Notes: generated by a model not told the origin, from the sequence alone. Positions 25,497 through 35,298 are shown, numbered from the stretch's first letter. The stretch is DNA of 64,000 nucleotides from Mycolicibacterium lutetiense (GCF_017876775.1 NZ_JAGIOP010000002.1:4311270-4375269); one strand, 5' to 3'. A program made the numbers and translations.

Positions 25497-26471
25497 ATGC
25501 CTGATCCGGACAAGGCCACCAAGACCACGAGCGCCATCCGCGCCGGGAGCGGTCAGCTCGGCGACCGTATCTTCAAGGCGCTCGCTGTCGCTGCGGGGTC
25601 GACCATCGTCATCGCGATCGCGCTCATCGCGATCTTTCTGCTGATCCGTGCCATCCCGTCGCTCGGGGCCAACCACGCCAATTTCTTCACCAGCACCGAG
25701 TTCAACACCGCTGACGCCGACAATTTGAGGTTCGGCATCCGCGACCTGTTCATGGTGACCGTGCTCAGCTCGGTGTTCGCGCTGGCGCTTGCTGTGCCGG
25801 TCGCGGTGGGCATCGCGCTGTTTCTCACCCACTACGCCCCGACGCGGCTCTCCCGCCCGTTCAGCTCGTTGATCGATCTTCTGGCCGCGGTGCCCTCGAT
25901 CATCTTCGGCCTATGGGGAATCTTCATCCTGGCGCCCTGGCTGGAGCCGGTAGCCAGCTTCCTCAACAACTCTCTGGGCTGGCTGTTTCTGTTCAAGTCC
26001 GGCAACGTGTCGCTAGCTGGCGGTGGCACTATCTTCACCGCCGGTGTGGTGCTAGCAGTGATGATCCTGCCGATCATCACCTCGGTGAGCCGGGAAGTGT
26101 TCCGTCAGACCCCGATCGCCCGGATCGAAGCCGCCCAGGCACTGGGGGCCACGAAGTGGGAAACGGTACGTATGACCGTGTTGCCCTATGGACGCAGCGG
26201 TGTCATCGCCGCCTCGATGCTCGGCCTCGGTCGTGCGCTCGGCGAAACCGTCGCCGTACTGATCATCCTGCGCTCGGCAGCACAGGCCGGAAACTGGTCA
26301 CTGTTTGACGGCGGCTACACCTTCGCCTCCAAAATCGCCTCGGCGGCAGCCGAATTCAGTGCACCCCTGCCTACCGGCGCCTACATTGCCGCCGGTTTCG
26401 TCCTGTTCGCCCTGACCTTCGTGGTCAATGCGGCCGCCCGCGCCGTCGCCGGAGGGAAGGTCAACGGATGA
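25497..26471 (+). CDS. pstC: Phosphate ABC transporter permease PstC
   Basis: A 324-residue inner-membrane permease with about six transmembrane segments. The EAA-type loop that contacts PstB is visible as [25 protein letters not shown] prefer ATG 25497 because it follows GGGGGAG and gives the usual cytoplasmic N-terminus; an in-frame ATG at 25416 would add 27 low-complexity residues. It overlaps pstA by ATGA. With PstA it forms the phosphate channel. Confidence 0.92.
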   Translation: MPDPDKATKTTSAIRAGSGQLGDRIFKALAVAAGSTIVIAIALIAIFLLIRAIPSLGANHANFFTSTEFNTADADNLRFGIRDLFMVTVLSSVFALALAVPVAVGIALFLTHYAPTRLSRPFSSLIDLLAAVPSIIFGLWGIFILAPWLEPVASFLNNSLGWLFLFKSGNVSLAGGGTIFTAGVVLAVMILPIITSVSREVFRQTPIARIEAAQALGATKWETVRMTVLPYGRSGVIAASMLGLGRALGETVAVLIILRSAAQAGNWSLFDGGYTFASKIASAAAEFSAPLPTGAYIAAGFVLFALTFVVNAAARAVAGGKVNG

Positions 26472-27367
26472 CCACCGCATTCGATAGCCCGGTCAAAACT
26501 CAGACATTTCACCCGGTCAGCGTCGGCCGACGCATCAAGAACAACATCGCGACCTCACTATTCGTCGCAGCCTTCGGGGTCGCATTGATCCCCTTGTTCT
26601 GGGTGCTCTACATCGTCGTCGAGAGGGGCTGGCAGGGCGTCACCAAATCGGGCTGGTGGACCCGCTCACTGCAAGGTGTGCTGCCCGAGTCCTTCGCCGG
26701 CGGCATCTACCACGCGCTCTACGGAACGCTCGTGCAGGCCGGTATCGCTGCCATCATCGCGATTCCACTGGGCATCATGGCCGGGATCTATCTCGTCGAG
26801 TACGGCCGCTCTCGGCTGGCGCGCGTGACCACCTTCATGGTCGATGTCCTTGCCGGTGTGCCCTCGATCGTGGCCGCTCTGTTCATCTTCGCGCTGTGGA
26901 TCGCCACCCTCGGATTCCCGCAAAGTGCCTTCGCCGTCTCGCTGGCGCTGGTCCTGCTGATGCTGCCGGTGGTGGTGCGTTCCACCGAGGAAATGCTCAA
27001 ACTGGTGCCCGACGAACTGCGGGAAGCCAGCCTCGCGTTGGGTATCCCCAAGTGGGTCACCATCGCCCGCGTCGTCCTACCCACCGCCCTGCCCGGCATC
27101 ATCAGCGGCATTCTGCTGTCGATCGCCCGTGTCATCGGTGAGACCGCCCCGGTGCTAGTCCTGGTGGGATACGCCCGTTCCATCAACTTCGACATGTTCG
27201 ACGGAAACATGGCATCGCTGCCGCTGCTGATCTACACCGAACTGATCAACCCTCAACCCGCCGGGCAAATGCGTGTCTGGGGCGCTGCGTTGACGCTGAT
27301 CATCGTGGTGGGCATCCTGATGTTCTTGGCCTCGATCGCGACACGTCTTCTCACCCGCAACCGATAA
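26468..27367 (+). CDS. pstA: Phosphate ABC transporter permease PstA
   Basis: A 299-residue permease with about six membrane segments and the EAA-type loop [27 protein letters not shown], quoted here in part as residues about 178-204. It overlaps pstC by 4 bp and lies 18 bp before pstB. This is an intact copy. A second, 5'-truncated pstA lies at 35934, and its remaining part aligns with the last third of this protein. Confidence 0.92.
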   Translation: MTTAFDSPVKTQTFHPVSVGRRIKNNIATSLFVAAFGVALIPLFWVLYIVVERGWQGVTKSGWWTRSLQGVLPESFAGGIYHALYGTLVQAGIAAIIAIPLGIMAGIYLVEYGRSRLARVTTFMVDVLAGVPSIVAALFIFALWIATLGFPQSAFAVSLALVLLMLPVVVRSTEEMLKLVPDELREASLALGIPKWVTIARVVLPTALPGIISGILLSIARVIGETAPVLVLVGYARSINFDMFDGNMASLPLLIYTELINPQPAGQMRVWGAALTLIIVVGILMFLASIATRLLTRNR

Positions 27368-27385
27368 CTGCAAGGAACGTTCCTC

Positions 27386-28162
27386 ATGGCCAAACGTATT
27401 GACCTCAAAGACGTCAACATCTACTACGGCGCGTTCCACGCCGTGGCCGATGTCGGATTGTCGGTGCAGCCGCGCAGCGTGACCGCGTTCATCGGCCCGT
27501 CGGGTTGCGGTAAATCGACCGTGCTGCGGTCACTGAACCGTATGCACGAGGTGACCCCTGGTGCCCGTGTCGAGGGCTCGGTGCTGCTCGACGGCGAGGA
27601 CATCTACGGCGCCGGTGTGGACCCGGTGGGTGTGCGCAAGACCATCGGCATGGTGTTCCAGCGTCCGAACCCGTTCCCCACCATGTCGATTCGTGACAAC
27701 GTGGTGGCCGGGCTGAAGCTGCAGGGCGTCCGCAGCAAGAAGACCCTGGACGAGGTCGCCGAGCGCTCGCTGCGCGGTGCCAACCTGTGGACCGAGGTCA
27801 AGGACCGGCTGGACAAGCCCGGCGGTGGTCTGTCGGGTGGTCAGCAGCAGCGGTTGTGCATCGCCCGCGCGATCGCGGTGCAGCCCGACGTTCTGCTGAT
27901 GGATGAGCCCTGCTCGGCGCTCGACCCGATCTCCACGCTGGCCATCGAAGACCTGATCTCCACGCTCAAGCAGGATTACACGATCGTCATCGTCACGCAC
28001 AACATGCAGCAGGCCGCCCGGGTGAGCGATCAGACCGCGTTCTTCAATCTGGAGGCCACCGGTAAGCCCGGCAAGCTGATCGAGATCGACGACACCGAGA
28101 AGATGTTCTCCAATCCGGGTAAGAAGGCGACCGAGGACTACATCTCCGGCCGATTTGGTTGA
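27386..28162 (+). CDS. pstB: Phosphate ABC transporter ATP-binding protein PstB
   Basis: A 258-residue ATPase with Walker [10 protein letters not shown], signature LSGGQQQR and Walker [12 protein letters not shown]. It differs from the pstB at 36234 at only about 15 residues (roughly 94% identity), so the island copy comes from a close relative. It energises phosphate import through PstC and PstA. The next gene in the same direction, 69 bp downstream, is a response regulator. Confidence 0.95.
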   Translation: MAKRIDLKDVNIYYGAFHAVADVGLSVQPRSVTAFIGPSGCGKSTVLRSLNRMHEVTPGARVEGSVLLDGEDIYGAGVDPVGVRKTIGMVFQRPNPFPTMSIRDNVVAGLKLQGVRSKKTLDEVAERSLRGANLWTEVKDRLDKPGGGLSGGQQQRLCIARAIAVQPDVLLMDEPCSALDPISTLAIEDLISTLKQDYTIVIVTHNMQQAARVSDQTAFFNLEATGKPGKLIEIDDTEKMFSNPGKKATEDYISGRFG

Positions 28163-28231
28163 TCGTCGGCGGGATGCGCATCACGCACGGGGGTATCGCG
28201 AGCGCGTGAGGAGAAGGGTGGGGTACACGAT

Positions 28232-28972
28232 TTGACGATCGAGGTACGCCGTGCCGACGAGTCCGTCCGGCCAGCATTTCGTGCTGCCGTGGGTCCCGCG
28301 CGCGGCAGTCTGTTGCTCGTCGACACTGATGCGGTGATCGCCGAACAGCTGATGGACGATGCTGCACGCACCGGTATCGACACCGTGTGGTGCAGCGATG
28401 GCGCTGAAGCGCTGCTGACCGTCGGTGCCGAACCTCCCGACACCCTGGTGCTGCAGGCCCGCACCGACACCGTCGATGCGGCAACCATCGCCGCCGCGGT
28501 GCGTGGCCGGTGGTCCCTACCGATCCTGGTTGGCTCGGCGCCAGAAGACGACGACGTAGCCCGCCAAGTCCTCGAAGCCGGTGCCTCGGCAGTGATCGCC
28601 CGGCCTTATGACATCACCGCGATCGCCCCATTCGCGCTCAGCGGTGACAAACGCGCCGACGAGCCCGCCACCTTCTTTGCCGGACCCATCCATGTCGACC
28701 CCGACGGCTACGAAACCCGGGTTCGCGGCCGGGAAGTCCAACTCACCCAGCGCGAACTGGAACTGCTGATCTTCTTGATCAAACAGCGTGGCCGAGTCGT
28801 CAGTTCCGAAGAAATCAGTGACGCCGTGTGGGGGCGTATCTCTGACACCAACACCGTCGCCGTGCACGTCAAACGCCTGCGCGACAAACTCGGCATCGAC
28901 GCGGAACACGGAGAGTTCATCCGCACAATCCGTGGGGCCGGATACCGGCTGGCCCCTTCGATCTACACGTGA
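28232..28972 (+). CDS. Atypical OmpR/PhoB-type response regulator lacking phosphoacceptor
   Basis: A 246-residue regulator. The C-terminal half is an OmpR/PhoB winged helix (LTQRELELLIFLIKQRGRVV, VAVHVKRLRDKLGI, IRTIRGAGYRL). The N-terminal half resembles a receiver (LLLVDTDAVIAEQL), but the strand that should end in the phosphorylated Asp reads TLVLQART, with Gln in that place, and the usual Lys is Arg (ARPYDI). It should not be controlled by normal phosphorylation, like GlnR-type orphans. The TTG start at 28232 follows GAGGAG; later GTG starts are possible. It follows pstB and overlaps the next gene, so a role in phosphate gene control is likely. Confidence 0.82.
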   Translation: MTIEVRRADESVRPAFRAAVGPARGSLLLVDTDAVIAEQLMDDAARTGIDTVWCSDGAEALLTVGAEPPDTLVLQARTDTVDAATIAAAVRGRWSLPILVGSAPEDDDVARQVLEAGASAVIARPYDITAIAPFALSGDKRADEPATFFAGPIHVDPDGYETRVRGREVQLTQRELELLIFLIKQRGRVVSSEEISDAVWGRISDTNTVAVHVKRLRDKLGIDAEHGEFIRTIRGAGYRLAPSIYT

Positions 28973-30039
28973 GCTCAGCCGACATCAAATCCGACGCCGA
29001 CCAGTGGGCACGATCCTTGCAGGCGTTGAAGACCTATCGCGATGCGCGCGGCACCGCCGAGGTTGCCCGAGGTGTCCGGGCATTTGGCGTTGACCTCGGC
29101 AAATGGATTGTTCAATGCAGAAATGACTACTGGAACGGCGGGCTGGACGCCAAACGCGTCAAGGCGCTCGAACGCATTGAGGGCTGGCAGTGGGGCCCCC
29201 CGCACCCCGGCAGCTGGCGCCACGCTTACGACACCGTGCAGGCTTACGCCCGCAAGCACCGCGGCATCGTTGCCATCGCCGCGACCGATATCGACGGCGT
29301 CGATATACAGGCCTGGGCCGCGGCGCAACGCAGCGCCCACGTCAACGGCCAGCTGTCCGTTGTCCAGATCACCCTCCTGGACAAACTGCCGGGCTGGACG
29401 TGGGATCAGGACGAAACACGCTGGCAGCACGGAATATTGGCCGCCAAACGCTACGTCAAACTCCACGGAAGCCTCGACAACGTGCAGCAGGATGCCGAGC
29501 CCGACGGGTACCCGTTAGGGCAGTGGCTTCACCGCTGCCGAGAAGACTTCCGTGCCGGCACCTTGCCGGCGGAGCGCGTCAACGCCCTTGAGTCATTACG
29601 CGGTTTCAGCTGGGGTCGTCAGCGCGAGCAGTGGACCGTTGGTCTTGAGGTCCTCACAAGCTTTGCGGCAGCCAACGGCCATGCCTCGCCCAGTCAACAC
29701 ACCGTCGTTGACGGATTCCGGCTCGGCTCGTGGGTTACCGGCAAGCGGTATCAGTACCGGCAAGGCACCCTGCCCCAAGAACAAGCCGCAGCGCTGCAGG
29801 TGCTGCCGGGCTGGCAGTGGTCACCCCTGGATACCCAGTGGCACCGCGGATTTGATGCGCTTCGCCGCTACAGCGAGCAGAACGGACATGCCAACCCGCC
29901 CCGCGGGCATACTGTCGACGACTATCCGGTTGGTAACTGGGCACGTGCACAACGTGACGCATACGACCGCGGTCGCATGCCATCCACCCGAGCTGCCCAA
30001 CTTGAGGCCTTGCCAGGGTGGTCCTGGAACGGTCAGTGA
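28969..30039 (+). CDS. Protein of tandem helicase-associated (HA) repeats
   Basis: A 356-residue protein made of about five repeats of 65-70 residues. Each has the pattern W-x-x-G, a helix with Tyr, G-x-A/Ser, V-x-D-G/Y, LG-x-W, R-x-x-Y-x-x-G-x-L, R-x-x-x-L-E and PGW-x-W. This is the Helicase-associated domain, usually found at the end of DEAD-type helicases, but no helicase domain is present or adjacent. GTG 28969 overlaps the response regulator stop, so the two are coupled. HA repeats probably bind nucleic acid; here the protein may work with the regulator. Confidence 0.78.
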   Translation: MSSADIKSDADQWARSLQALKTYRDARGTAEVARGVRAFGVDLGKWIVQCRNDYWNGGLDAKRVKALERIEGWQWGPPHPGSWRHAYDTVQAYARKHRGIVAIAATDIDGVDIQAWAAAQRSAHVNGQLSVVQITLLDKLPGWTWDQDETRWQHGILAAKRYVKLHGSLDNVQQDAEPDGYPLGQWLHRCREDFRAGTLPAERVNALESLRGFSWGRQREQWTVGLEVLTSFAAANGHASPSQHTVVDGFRLGSWVTGKRYQYRQGTLPQEQAAALQVLPGWQWSPLDTQWHRGFDALRRYSEQNGHANPPRGHTVDDYPVGNWARAQRDAYDRGRMPSTRAAQLEALPGWSWNGQ

Positions 30040-30172
30040 AGTCGGTGGTGGGGCACCCCAATGCCTTGGTATCGGTGCGTGATCTGGAAGTCCGAATTAC
30101 CGCGCTGGCGGCGCAGTTGCGGCGTGGGCCTACCGTCGCAGTGTCGCGGAGCCGCTGAACCACACGGAGGAA

Positions 30173-31000
30173 ATGCTCTCGTGGTCACCGCGAGCTATTA
30201 CTGTCTGTGACGTGCAGCCCTACGAAGCGATCACCCTGGTCGAGCGCGTGCTTCGCGATCTCATACGGGAAGTGATGGCGGAGGACTGGAGGGACGATCC
30301 AACGGTCAAGATTGACCGTCTCGAACAGAAGATGGCCGCTGAAAAGGCCAAGCGGCGGGGAACCGTCGCGTCGAGCGAGCTGATCGAGTACCTGGAGTTC
30401 CATCAACTCAAAGAGATCGTCAGGAGAGATCCGAACTGGGCGAGGTTTGAGCCGATCCTTGGCAAGAAGAGGTACTTCGAAACCTACATGGATCGGCTAG
30501 AGGGTTTCCGCAATCCAACGATGCATGGGCGGCAACTGTACCCATTCGAACAATCGCTCGTGGTAGGCATCGTTGGAGAGATCACCAATCAAGTGACGAT
30601 CTGGCGCAGCGAGCAAGGACCAGACTTGAAGTACTACCCCGAAATCATCTCTGTCACAGACTCGTTCGGGCACCAGCCCGGCAATGGAAAGCCAGCAGAG
30701 TTGAGCGTGCGTCCCGGCGACTACGTCACCTTCAAATGCATCGGCTCAGACCCGCACGGTCGGCTCCTCAGATGGGAACTTCGAGTTAAGAGCCGTGGCC
30801 AGTCGATGGTCATGGAAGACGGCCGCAAGGGCGACGAAGTGACTCTCTGTTGGAACGTGCACCCGAATCAAATCCAAGAAGGCGCCGATGTATGGATCAC
30901 GCTTGAAAGTAATAGTCAGTACCATCGTCATGGCGAGTTCGATGACCGCTTCTATCTCGCGTATCACGTGCTGCCGCCCCTTGAGGTTCCCCAGAAGTAG
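30173..31000 (+). CDS. HEPN-domain protein, 3' end formed by IS3 element
   Basis: A protein of up to 275 residues. The N-terminal about 130 residues are helical and contain FRNPTMHGR, an Arg-x4-His motif typical of HEPN ribonucleases, in a context like Swt1-type HEPN domains. The C-terminal half is beta-rich. Its last five codons and stop lie in the inverted repeat of the IS3 element (from 30985), so the native tail was replaced by a few residues. ATG 30173 sits very close to GGAGG; GTG 30212 is another start. Neighbours do not show a partner. Confidence 0.6.
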   Translation: MLSWSPRAITVCDVQPYEAITLVERVLRDLIREVMAEDWRDDPTVKIDRLEQKMAAEKAKRRGTVASSELIEYLEFHQLKEIVRRDPNWARFEPILGKKRYFETYMDRLEGFRNPTMHGRQLYPFEQSLVVGIVGEITNQVTIWRSEQGPDLKYYPEIISVTDSFGHQPGNGKPAELSVRPGDYVTFKCIGSDPHGRLLRWELRVKSRGQSMVMEDGRKGDEVTLCWNVHPNQIQEGADVWITLESNSQYHRHGEFDDRFYLAYHVLPPLEVPQK

Positions 31001-31048
31001 TGGACATCTGAGATAGCGGGACGGTGGTCCCCTTGGAAGGATGTTCGT

Positions 31049-31372
31049 ATGTCTGGTCGTCGGCGTTCGTTTACCCCGGAGTACCGGGTGGAGGCCGCGC
31101 ATCGGGTGATCGATTCGAATCGGCCGGTGGCTGAGGTTGCCCTGGAGCTGAATCTGCATGAGAACCTGCTGCATAAGTGGGTGAGCCAGGAGCGGCGACG
31201 GATGGCCGCCGCCGAAGGCGGCGGGGTTGCCGATCCTGGTGATGGGCAATCGCTTTCACCGGATGAACGTGCTGAGTTGGTACGGCTGCGGGTGAAGGTC
31301 ACCGAGCAGGCAAAGGACATCGCGTTCCTGGAAAAAGCCTCGGCGTACTTTGCGGGCAAGCATCTAAAGTGA
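31049..31372 (+). CDS. IS3-family transposase OrfA
   Basis: A 107-residue protein with an N-terminal helix-turn-helix (RRSFTPEYRVEAAHRVIDSN, then LNLHENLLHKW) and a C-terminal leucine-zipper-like helix (LRVKVTEQAKDIAFLEKA). This is the normal OrfA layout of IS3 elements. It overlaps OrfB by GTGA, so the second protein can be made by coupling and need not use frameshifting. It looks intact. Confidence 0.92.
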   Translation: MSGRRRSFTPEYRVEAAHRVIDSNRPVAEVALELNLHENLLHKWVSQERRRMAAAEGGGVADPGDGQSLSPDERAELVRLRVKVTEQAKDIAFLEKASAYFAGKHLK

Positions 31373-32259
31373 GCCGGTTTGAGCTCATGGCCGCAGAGTG
31401 CGCCTCCCACGACGTGACCCGCATGGCCCAGCTGCTGGGGGTGTCCACCTCGGGCTACTACAAGCATCGGTACCGGCTGTCGGCCAGTGAGCCGACGCCA
31501 CGGGTCCAACGACGCCGGGATCTGGAAGTCAAGATCTTGACCCACCACAAGGACTCCGGCGGCACCTACGGCTCGCCGCGGATCACCGCTGATCTGCACG
31601 ACGCCGGAGAACGGGTATCGGTCAACACCGTCGCAACGATCATGGCCGACCTGGGCATCGAGGGCATCAGCCCACGCACCTTCAAAACGACCACGGTCGT
31701 CGATCCTTGTGCGTCGTTCCCGCCTGATCTGGTCGGCCGCCGGTTTGACCAGGGTCGTATAGATGCGGTGTGGTCCTCCGACATCACCTACCTGAGCTGC
31801 GGGGAAGGCGACATGTACCTGTGCGCGATCCGCGATGAGCATTCGCGCCGCGTCTTGGGCTGGGCGGTCGATGACCACATGCGCACCGGGTTGGTGACCA
31901 CCGCGGTGGATCGGGCGGTGTTCACCCGCGGCGGCCACGTCAAGGGCGTCATACTGCAATCGGACCGCGGCACCCAGTACACCTCCCACGATATGGCTGC
32001 CGCAGCCAGCGCCCACGGGCTGCGGCGCTCTATGGGTGCCACCGGCATCTGCTGGGATAACGCCGGCGCGGAGGCGCTGTGGTCGACGTTCAAACATGAG
32101 TACTACTACCGGCACACTTTCGCCACAATGGCTGAATTGATTGCAGCAGTTGACAATTGGATGCGATTCTACAATCATCAACGTCGGCATTCAGCGATCG
32201 GAATGCGCTCACCCATCACCTACGAGCGCAGCCTGAATGTCACCCTGGAAGCAAGCTAA
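31369..32259 (+). CDS. IS3-family transposase OrfB (DDE integrase)
   Basis: A 296-residue transposase with the rve/DDE domain. Catalytic residues are the first Asp in AVWSSDITYL, the second Asp in VILQSDRGTQY, and Glu in ICWDNAGAEALW. The N-terminal HTH-like segment GVSTSGYYKHRYR is typical. It appears full length and probably active. The start GTG 31369 overlaps OrfA. Confidence 0.92.
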   Translation: MSRFELMAAECASHDVTRMAQLLGVSTSGYYKHRYRLSASEPTPRVQRRRDLEVKILTHHKDSGGTYGSPRITADLHDAGERVSVNTVATIMADLGIEGISPRTFKTTTVVDPCASFPPDLVGRRFDQGRIDAVWSSDITYLSCGEGDMYLCAIRDEHSRRVLGWAVDDHMRTGLVTTAVDRAVFTRGGHVKGVILQSDRGTQYTSHDMAAAASAHGLRRSMGATGICWDNAGAEALWSTFKHEYYYRHTFATMAELIAAVDNWMRFYNHQRRHSAIGMRSPITYERSLNVTLEAS

Positions 32260-32284
32260 CCGCGTCCACTTTTCCTGGGGAACC

Positions 32285-32308
32285 CCACCTAGACGCAGAC
32301 CTAGGTGG
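32285..32308. terminator. Hairpin between IS3 element and split gene
   Basis: CCACCTAG (32285-32292) pairs perfectly with CTAGGTGG (32301-32308) around an 8-base loop. It directly borders the IS3 right end and lies downstream of the stop of the split minus-strand gene (32401). It may be that gene's terminator. Confidence 0.45.
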
Positions 32309-32400
32309 CGGATTAGGGAGCGAGTAAGCGCACTACCGACACCCGTTGCCCTACCGGCTGAACACGCGCTGACGCGAGTCGTTCAGCCACCAATAGGACT

Positions 32401-32653
32401 TCACTCGTTCTCTGCCATCGCGGAAGCTCGGCGTTCCATCCACTGCTGAACCACTTTGTTGCCTGCAGCCCGAATCGTTTCGCGACGTACCGCCATATGT
32501 CGTTGTCTGCGGTGCATCAGCGTTGTTTCGATTTGCGTGCGGTACGCATCGAGGTTCTCCTCGATTGAAACCGCGGAATCAGGTGAATCAGGTCGAACGG
32601 ACTGTTCGGTACACACGTCCGAAATCTCTACCGCCGCAACACTAAGCAGGTGG
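32401..32653 (-). pseudogene. 3' part of hypothetical gene split by IS21 element
   Basis: This minus-strand segment codes for the last about 83 residues, beginning LLSVAAVEISDV and ending QWMERRASAMAENE. Joined to 35299-35713 after removing the IS21 element and one copy of the 5-bp duplication, it gives one open frame of 663 bp (220 residues). The family is not recognised. The tail is rich in charged residues and probably helical. Confidence 0.7.
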
Positions 32654-32812
32654 TGTCGTCTGCCAGGAGGATGGGACCAGTGTGAGCTGATTTTGACAGG
32701 GTGATGGGACCACCTGGATTGCCAGTTATGGGACCACCGGCGCGTCGCGTCGGTGGTCTCTTCATCTGTTCGTTTGATCGCCGTGACGGTCCAAGTCACG
32801 GAGGCGGCGGGC

Positions 32813-34435
32813 ATGGCTTTTCGGGAGGTCAGTGTGAACGAGATCAGGGAAGTGCTGCGGGTGTGGCTGGGGGTCGCCGGGCTACCGGCACCGGGCTACC
32901 GCACGATCGCCGCGCATTGCGGCGTGGACCGCAAAACGGTGCGCCGCTACGTCGAGGCCGCGCAAGCGGCTGGTCTGCACCGCAGCGACGGCGTTGAGGC
33001 CGTCGATGACGGGTTGATCGGGGTTGTCGCCGACGCGGTGCGCCCGGTACGCCCGGATGGCCACGGCGCAGCGTGGGAACAGCTGCTGGGGTTCGAGGAC
33101 CAGATCACCGCGTGGGTGGCCGGCGATGGTGAGCAGCGTCCGTTGACGATCACCAAGATCGAGACCCTGCTGGCCCGTCAGGGGTGCGTGGTGCCGTATC
33201 GGACGTTGAACCGATTCGCTGGTGAGCGTTGCGGTTTCGGCCGCAAGGACACCACGGTGCGGGTCGCCGACGGGGATCCCGGGGTGGAATGCCAGATCGA
33301 TTTCGGCTACCTCGGGATGCTCACCGACGCCGATGATGGGCGGCGCCGCAAGGTGCACGCGCTGATCTTCACCGCCGTCTACTCCCGGCACATGTTCGTG
33401 TGGCTGACCTACTCGCAGACCCTGGTGGCGGTGGTCGCTGGCTGCCAGGCGGCGTGGGAGTTTTTCGGCGGCGTGTTCGCGGTGCTGATCCCGGACAACC
33501 TCAAGCCGGTGATCGCTGCCGCTGATGCGGTCAATCCCCGGTTCACCCAGGGGTGGCTCGACTACGCGGGCCATGTCGGATTCCTCACCGATCCGGCTCG
33601 GGTGCGCTCCCCCAAGGACAAGCCGCGAGTGGAACGCGCAGTGCAGTACGTCCGCCGAAACTTTTGGGACGGTGAAACATTCATCAGTATTGAGCAGGCG
33701 CAGCAGGCTGTCACCGTGTGGTGTCTGCGTACTGCCGGGACCCGTATCCACGGCAGCACCTGTGCACGGCCGGTGGAGGTGTTCACCACCGAGGAGCAAC
33801 CGCTGCTGCTGGCGGTGCCGGGCGCCTACGACGTGCCGGTGTTCAAAGCGGTCAAGGTGCACCGCGACTTCCACGCCGAAGTCGCCAAAGCCCTCTACTC
33901 GCTTCCCGAGCAGTGGATCGGCACCACCGTCGACGTGCGTGCTGACGGTGAGCTGGTGAAGTTCTATCACCGCGGTGTGCTGGTCAAAGTCCACCCCCGT
34001 CAGCCTCCGGGTGGCCGCAGTACCGACCGTGCCGATTTACCCGAGCACAAAGCCGTTTACGCGCTGCGGGACTTGACGACGCTGATCGCCACCTGCGCCG
34101 CGCACGGCCCCAATATCGGGATCTACGCCGAACGCATCCTCGACGATCCGCTGCCGTGGACGCGGATGCGCACCGTCTACCGACTCCAGGGTCTGGTGCG
34201 TCGTTACGGCGCGCAACGCGTCGAGCAGGCCTGTTCGGTGGCACTGGATCTCGATGTCGTCTCGGTCAACAAGATCGCCTCGATGCTCGAGCGTGCCACG
34301 GAGAACACGATCCCGGTACTGCCGCTGGCCGTCGGCCACACCGCTACCCGGTTCTCGCGTGATCCCTCTGAATTCAGCACCACCTCAACATCATTGACCG
34401 TGATCGCCAATGCCGACTCCGAGGGGATCTGCTGA
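32813..34435 (+). CDS. istA: IS21-family transposase IstA
   Basis: A 540-residue transposase. The N-terminal HTH (YRTIAAHCGVDRKTVRRYV) is followed by a DDE integrase core: VECQIDFGYL carries the first Asp, VLIPDNLKP the second, and SPKDKPRVERAVQYV the Glu. ATG 32813 has GGAGG at good spacing; the longer frame from 32753 is not needed. It ends 1 bp before istB. It appears intact. Confidence 0.9.
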   Translation: MAFREVSVNEIREVLRVWLGVAGLPAPGYRTIAAHCGVDRKTVRRYVEAAQAAGLHRSDGVEAVDDGLIGVVADAVRPVRPDGHGAAWEQLLGFEDQITAWVAGDGEQRPLTITKIETLLARQGCVVPYRTLNRFAGERCGFGRKDTTVRVADGDPGVECQIDFGYLGMLTDADDGRRRKVHALIFTAVYSRHMFVWLTYSQTLVAVVAGCQAAWEFFGGVFAVLIPDNLKPVIAAADAVNPRFTQGWLDYAGHVGFLTDPARVRSPKDKPRVERAVQYVRRNFWDGETFISIEQAQQAVTVWCLRTAGTRIHGSTCARPVEVFTTEEQPLLLAVPGAYDVPVFKAVKVHRDFHAEVAKALYSLPEQWIGTTVDVRADGELVKFYHRGVLVKVHPRQPPGGRSTDRADLPEHKAVYALRDLTTLIATCAAHGPNIGIYAERILDDPLPWTRMRTVYRLQGLVRRYGAQRVEQACSVALDLDVVSVNKIASMLERATENTIPVLPLAVGHTATRFSRDPSEFSTTSTSLTVIANADSEGIC

Positions 34436-34436
34436 T

Positions 34437-35237
34437 ATGACTACCACCAACCGCGTGGCCGCAGACCCGGTGGGCGCTGACCTGCTCCGACTGCTCAAAG
34501 CACTCAAACTCGGTGCCCTGGCCGACACCCTGCCCGAACGGGCCGCACTTGCCCGCCAGCACAAACTCAGCCACATCGGATTCCTGGAAACACTGCTCGC
34601 CGACGAGGTATCCCGACGCGAATCCCGTTCAGCCGCCCTGCGGGCGGCCAAAGCCGGACTCGACCCGAGCATGCGCTTCGACTCTTGGACCGCACAACAG
34701 GACCTGCGCTACGACCGCACCCTGCTCGGCGACCTGACCTCGCTACGATTTCTCGACGCCGGACAGTCCGCAATCATCCTCGGGCCCGTCGGCGTAGGCA
34801 AAACACATCTGGCAACAGCCCTGGGACACATAGCCATTCGGCGCCGCCACAGCGTCCTGTTCGCCCGATCCGACAAACTGTTCACCCGGCTACGCGCCGC
34901 CCGACTCGACCACACCGTCGACGCCGAGATCCGCCGGCTGGCGGCCGTCGACGTCCTGATCATCGACGACTTCGCGCTGCGCTCCCTCGACGCCACCGAA
35001 ACCAGCGACTTCTACGAAATCGTCGTCGAACGCCACCAGAACAAGACCACCATCGTGACATCAAACCGGGAACCCGCCGAATGGTTGACCATGACCGCCG
35101 ACACCCTGCTCGCCCAATCAGCCATCGACCGACTCACCGCTGCGGCCCACACCCTGGTCATCGAAGGACCGTCCTACCGCCAACGCACTCGACCCGGCCA
35201 GCTTGACCCAGAAGAACCCGACGAGCATCCTCGATAA
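34437..35237 (+). CDS. istB: IS21-family helper ATPase IstB
   Basis: A 266-residue AAA+ ATPase with Walker A ILGPVGVGKTHLA near residue 115 and Walker B VLIIDDFALR near 180. IstB selects the target and activates the transposase IstA. The start ATG 34437 lies 1 bp after istA. Length is normal and no disruption is seen. Confidence 0.92.
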   Translation: MTTTNRVAADPVGADLLRLLKALKLGALADTLPERAALARQHKLSHIGFLETLLADEVSRRESRSAALRAAKAGLDPSMRFDSWTAQQDLRYDRTLLGDLTSLRFLDAGQSAIILGPVGVGKTHLATALGHIAIRRRHSVLFARSDKLFTRLRAARLDHTVDAEIRRLAAVDVLIIDDFALRSLDATETSDFYEIVVERHQNKTTIVTSNREPAEWLTMTADTLLAQSAIDRLTAAAHTLVIEGPSYRQRTRPGQLDPEEPDEHPR

Positions 35238-35298
35238 CGCGCCACGGTGGTCCCATCCCCCTGGCAATCAGGTGGTCCCATCACCCTGGCAAGCGACA

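Larger units (their letters stand above)
30985..32284. mobile_element. IS3-family insertion sequence, about 1.3 kb
   Basis: Two transposase genes (31049-31372, 31369-32259) lie between terminal inverted repeats. The left end GGTTCCCCAGAAGTAGTGGAC (positions 30985-31005) matches the complement of the right end (32264-32284) at 18 of 21 bases. I see no clear short target duplication at these borders, so the exact ends may be a few bases off. It truncates the 3' end of the HEPN gene. Confidence 0.8.
32654..35298. mobile_element. IS21-family insertion sequence, 2645 bp
   Basis: The ends are TGTCGTCTGCCAGGAGGATG at 32654 and, on the other strand, TGTCGCTTGCCAGGGTGATG ending at 35298: imperfect inverted repeats with terminal TGTCG. 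Internal copies of GATGGGACCA lie inside both ends (about 32670, 32703, 32729; 35247, 35271), as IS21 elements have. The direct repeat GGTGG flanks it (32649-32653, 35299-35303). It encodes IstA and IstB and splits a minus-strand gene. Confidence 0.9.
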
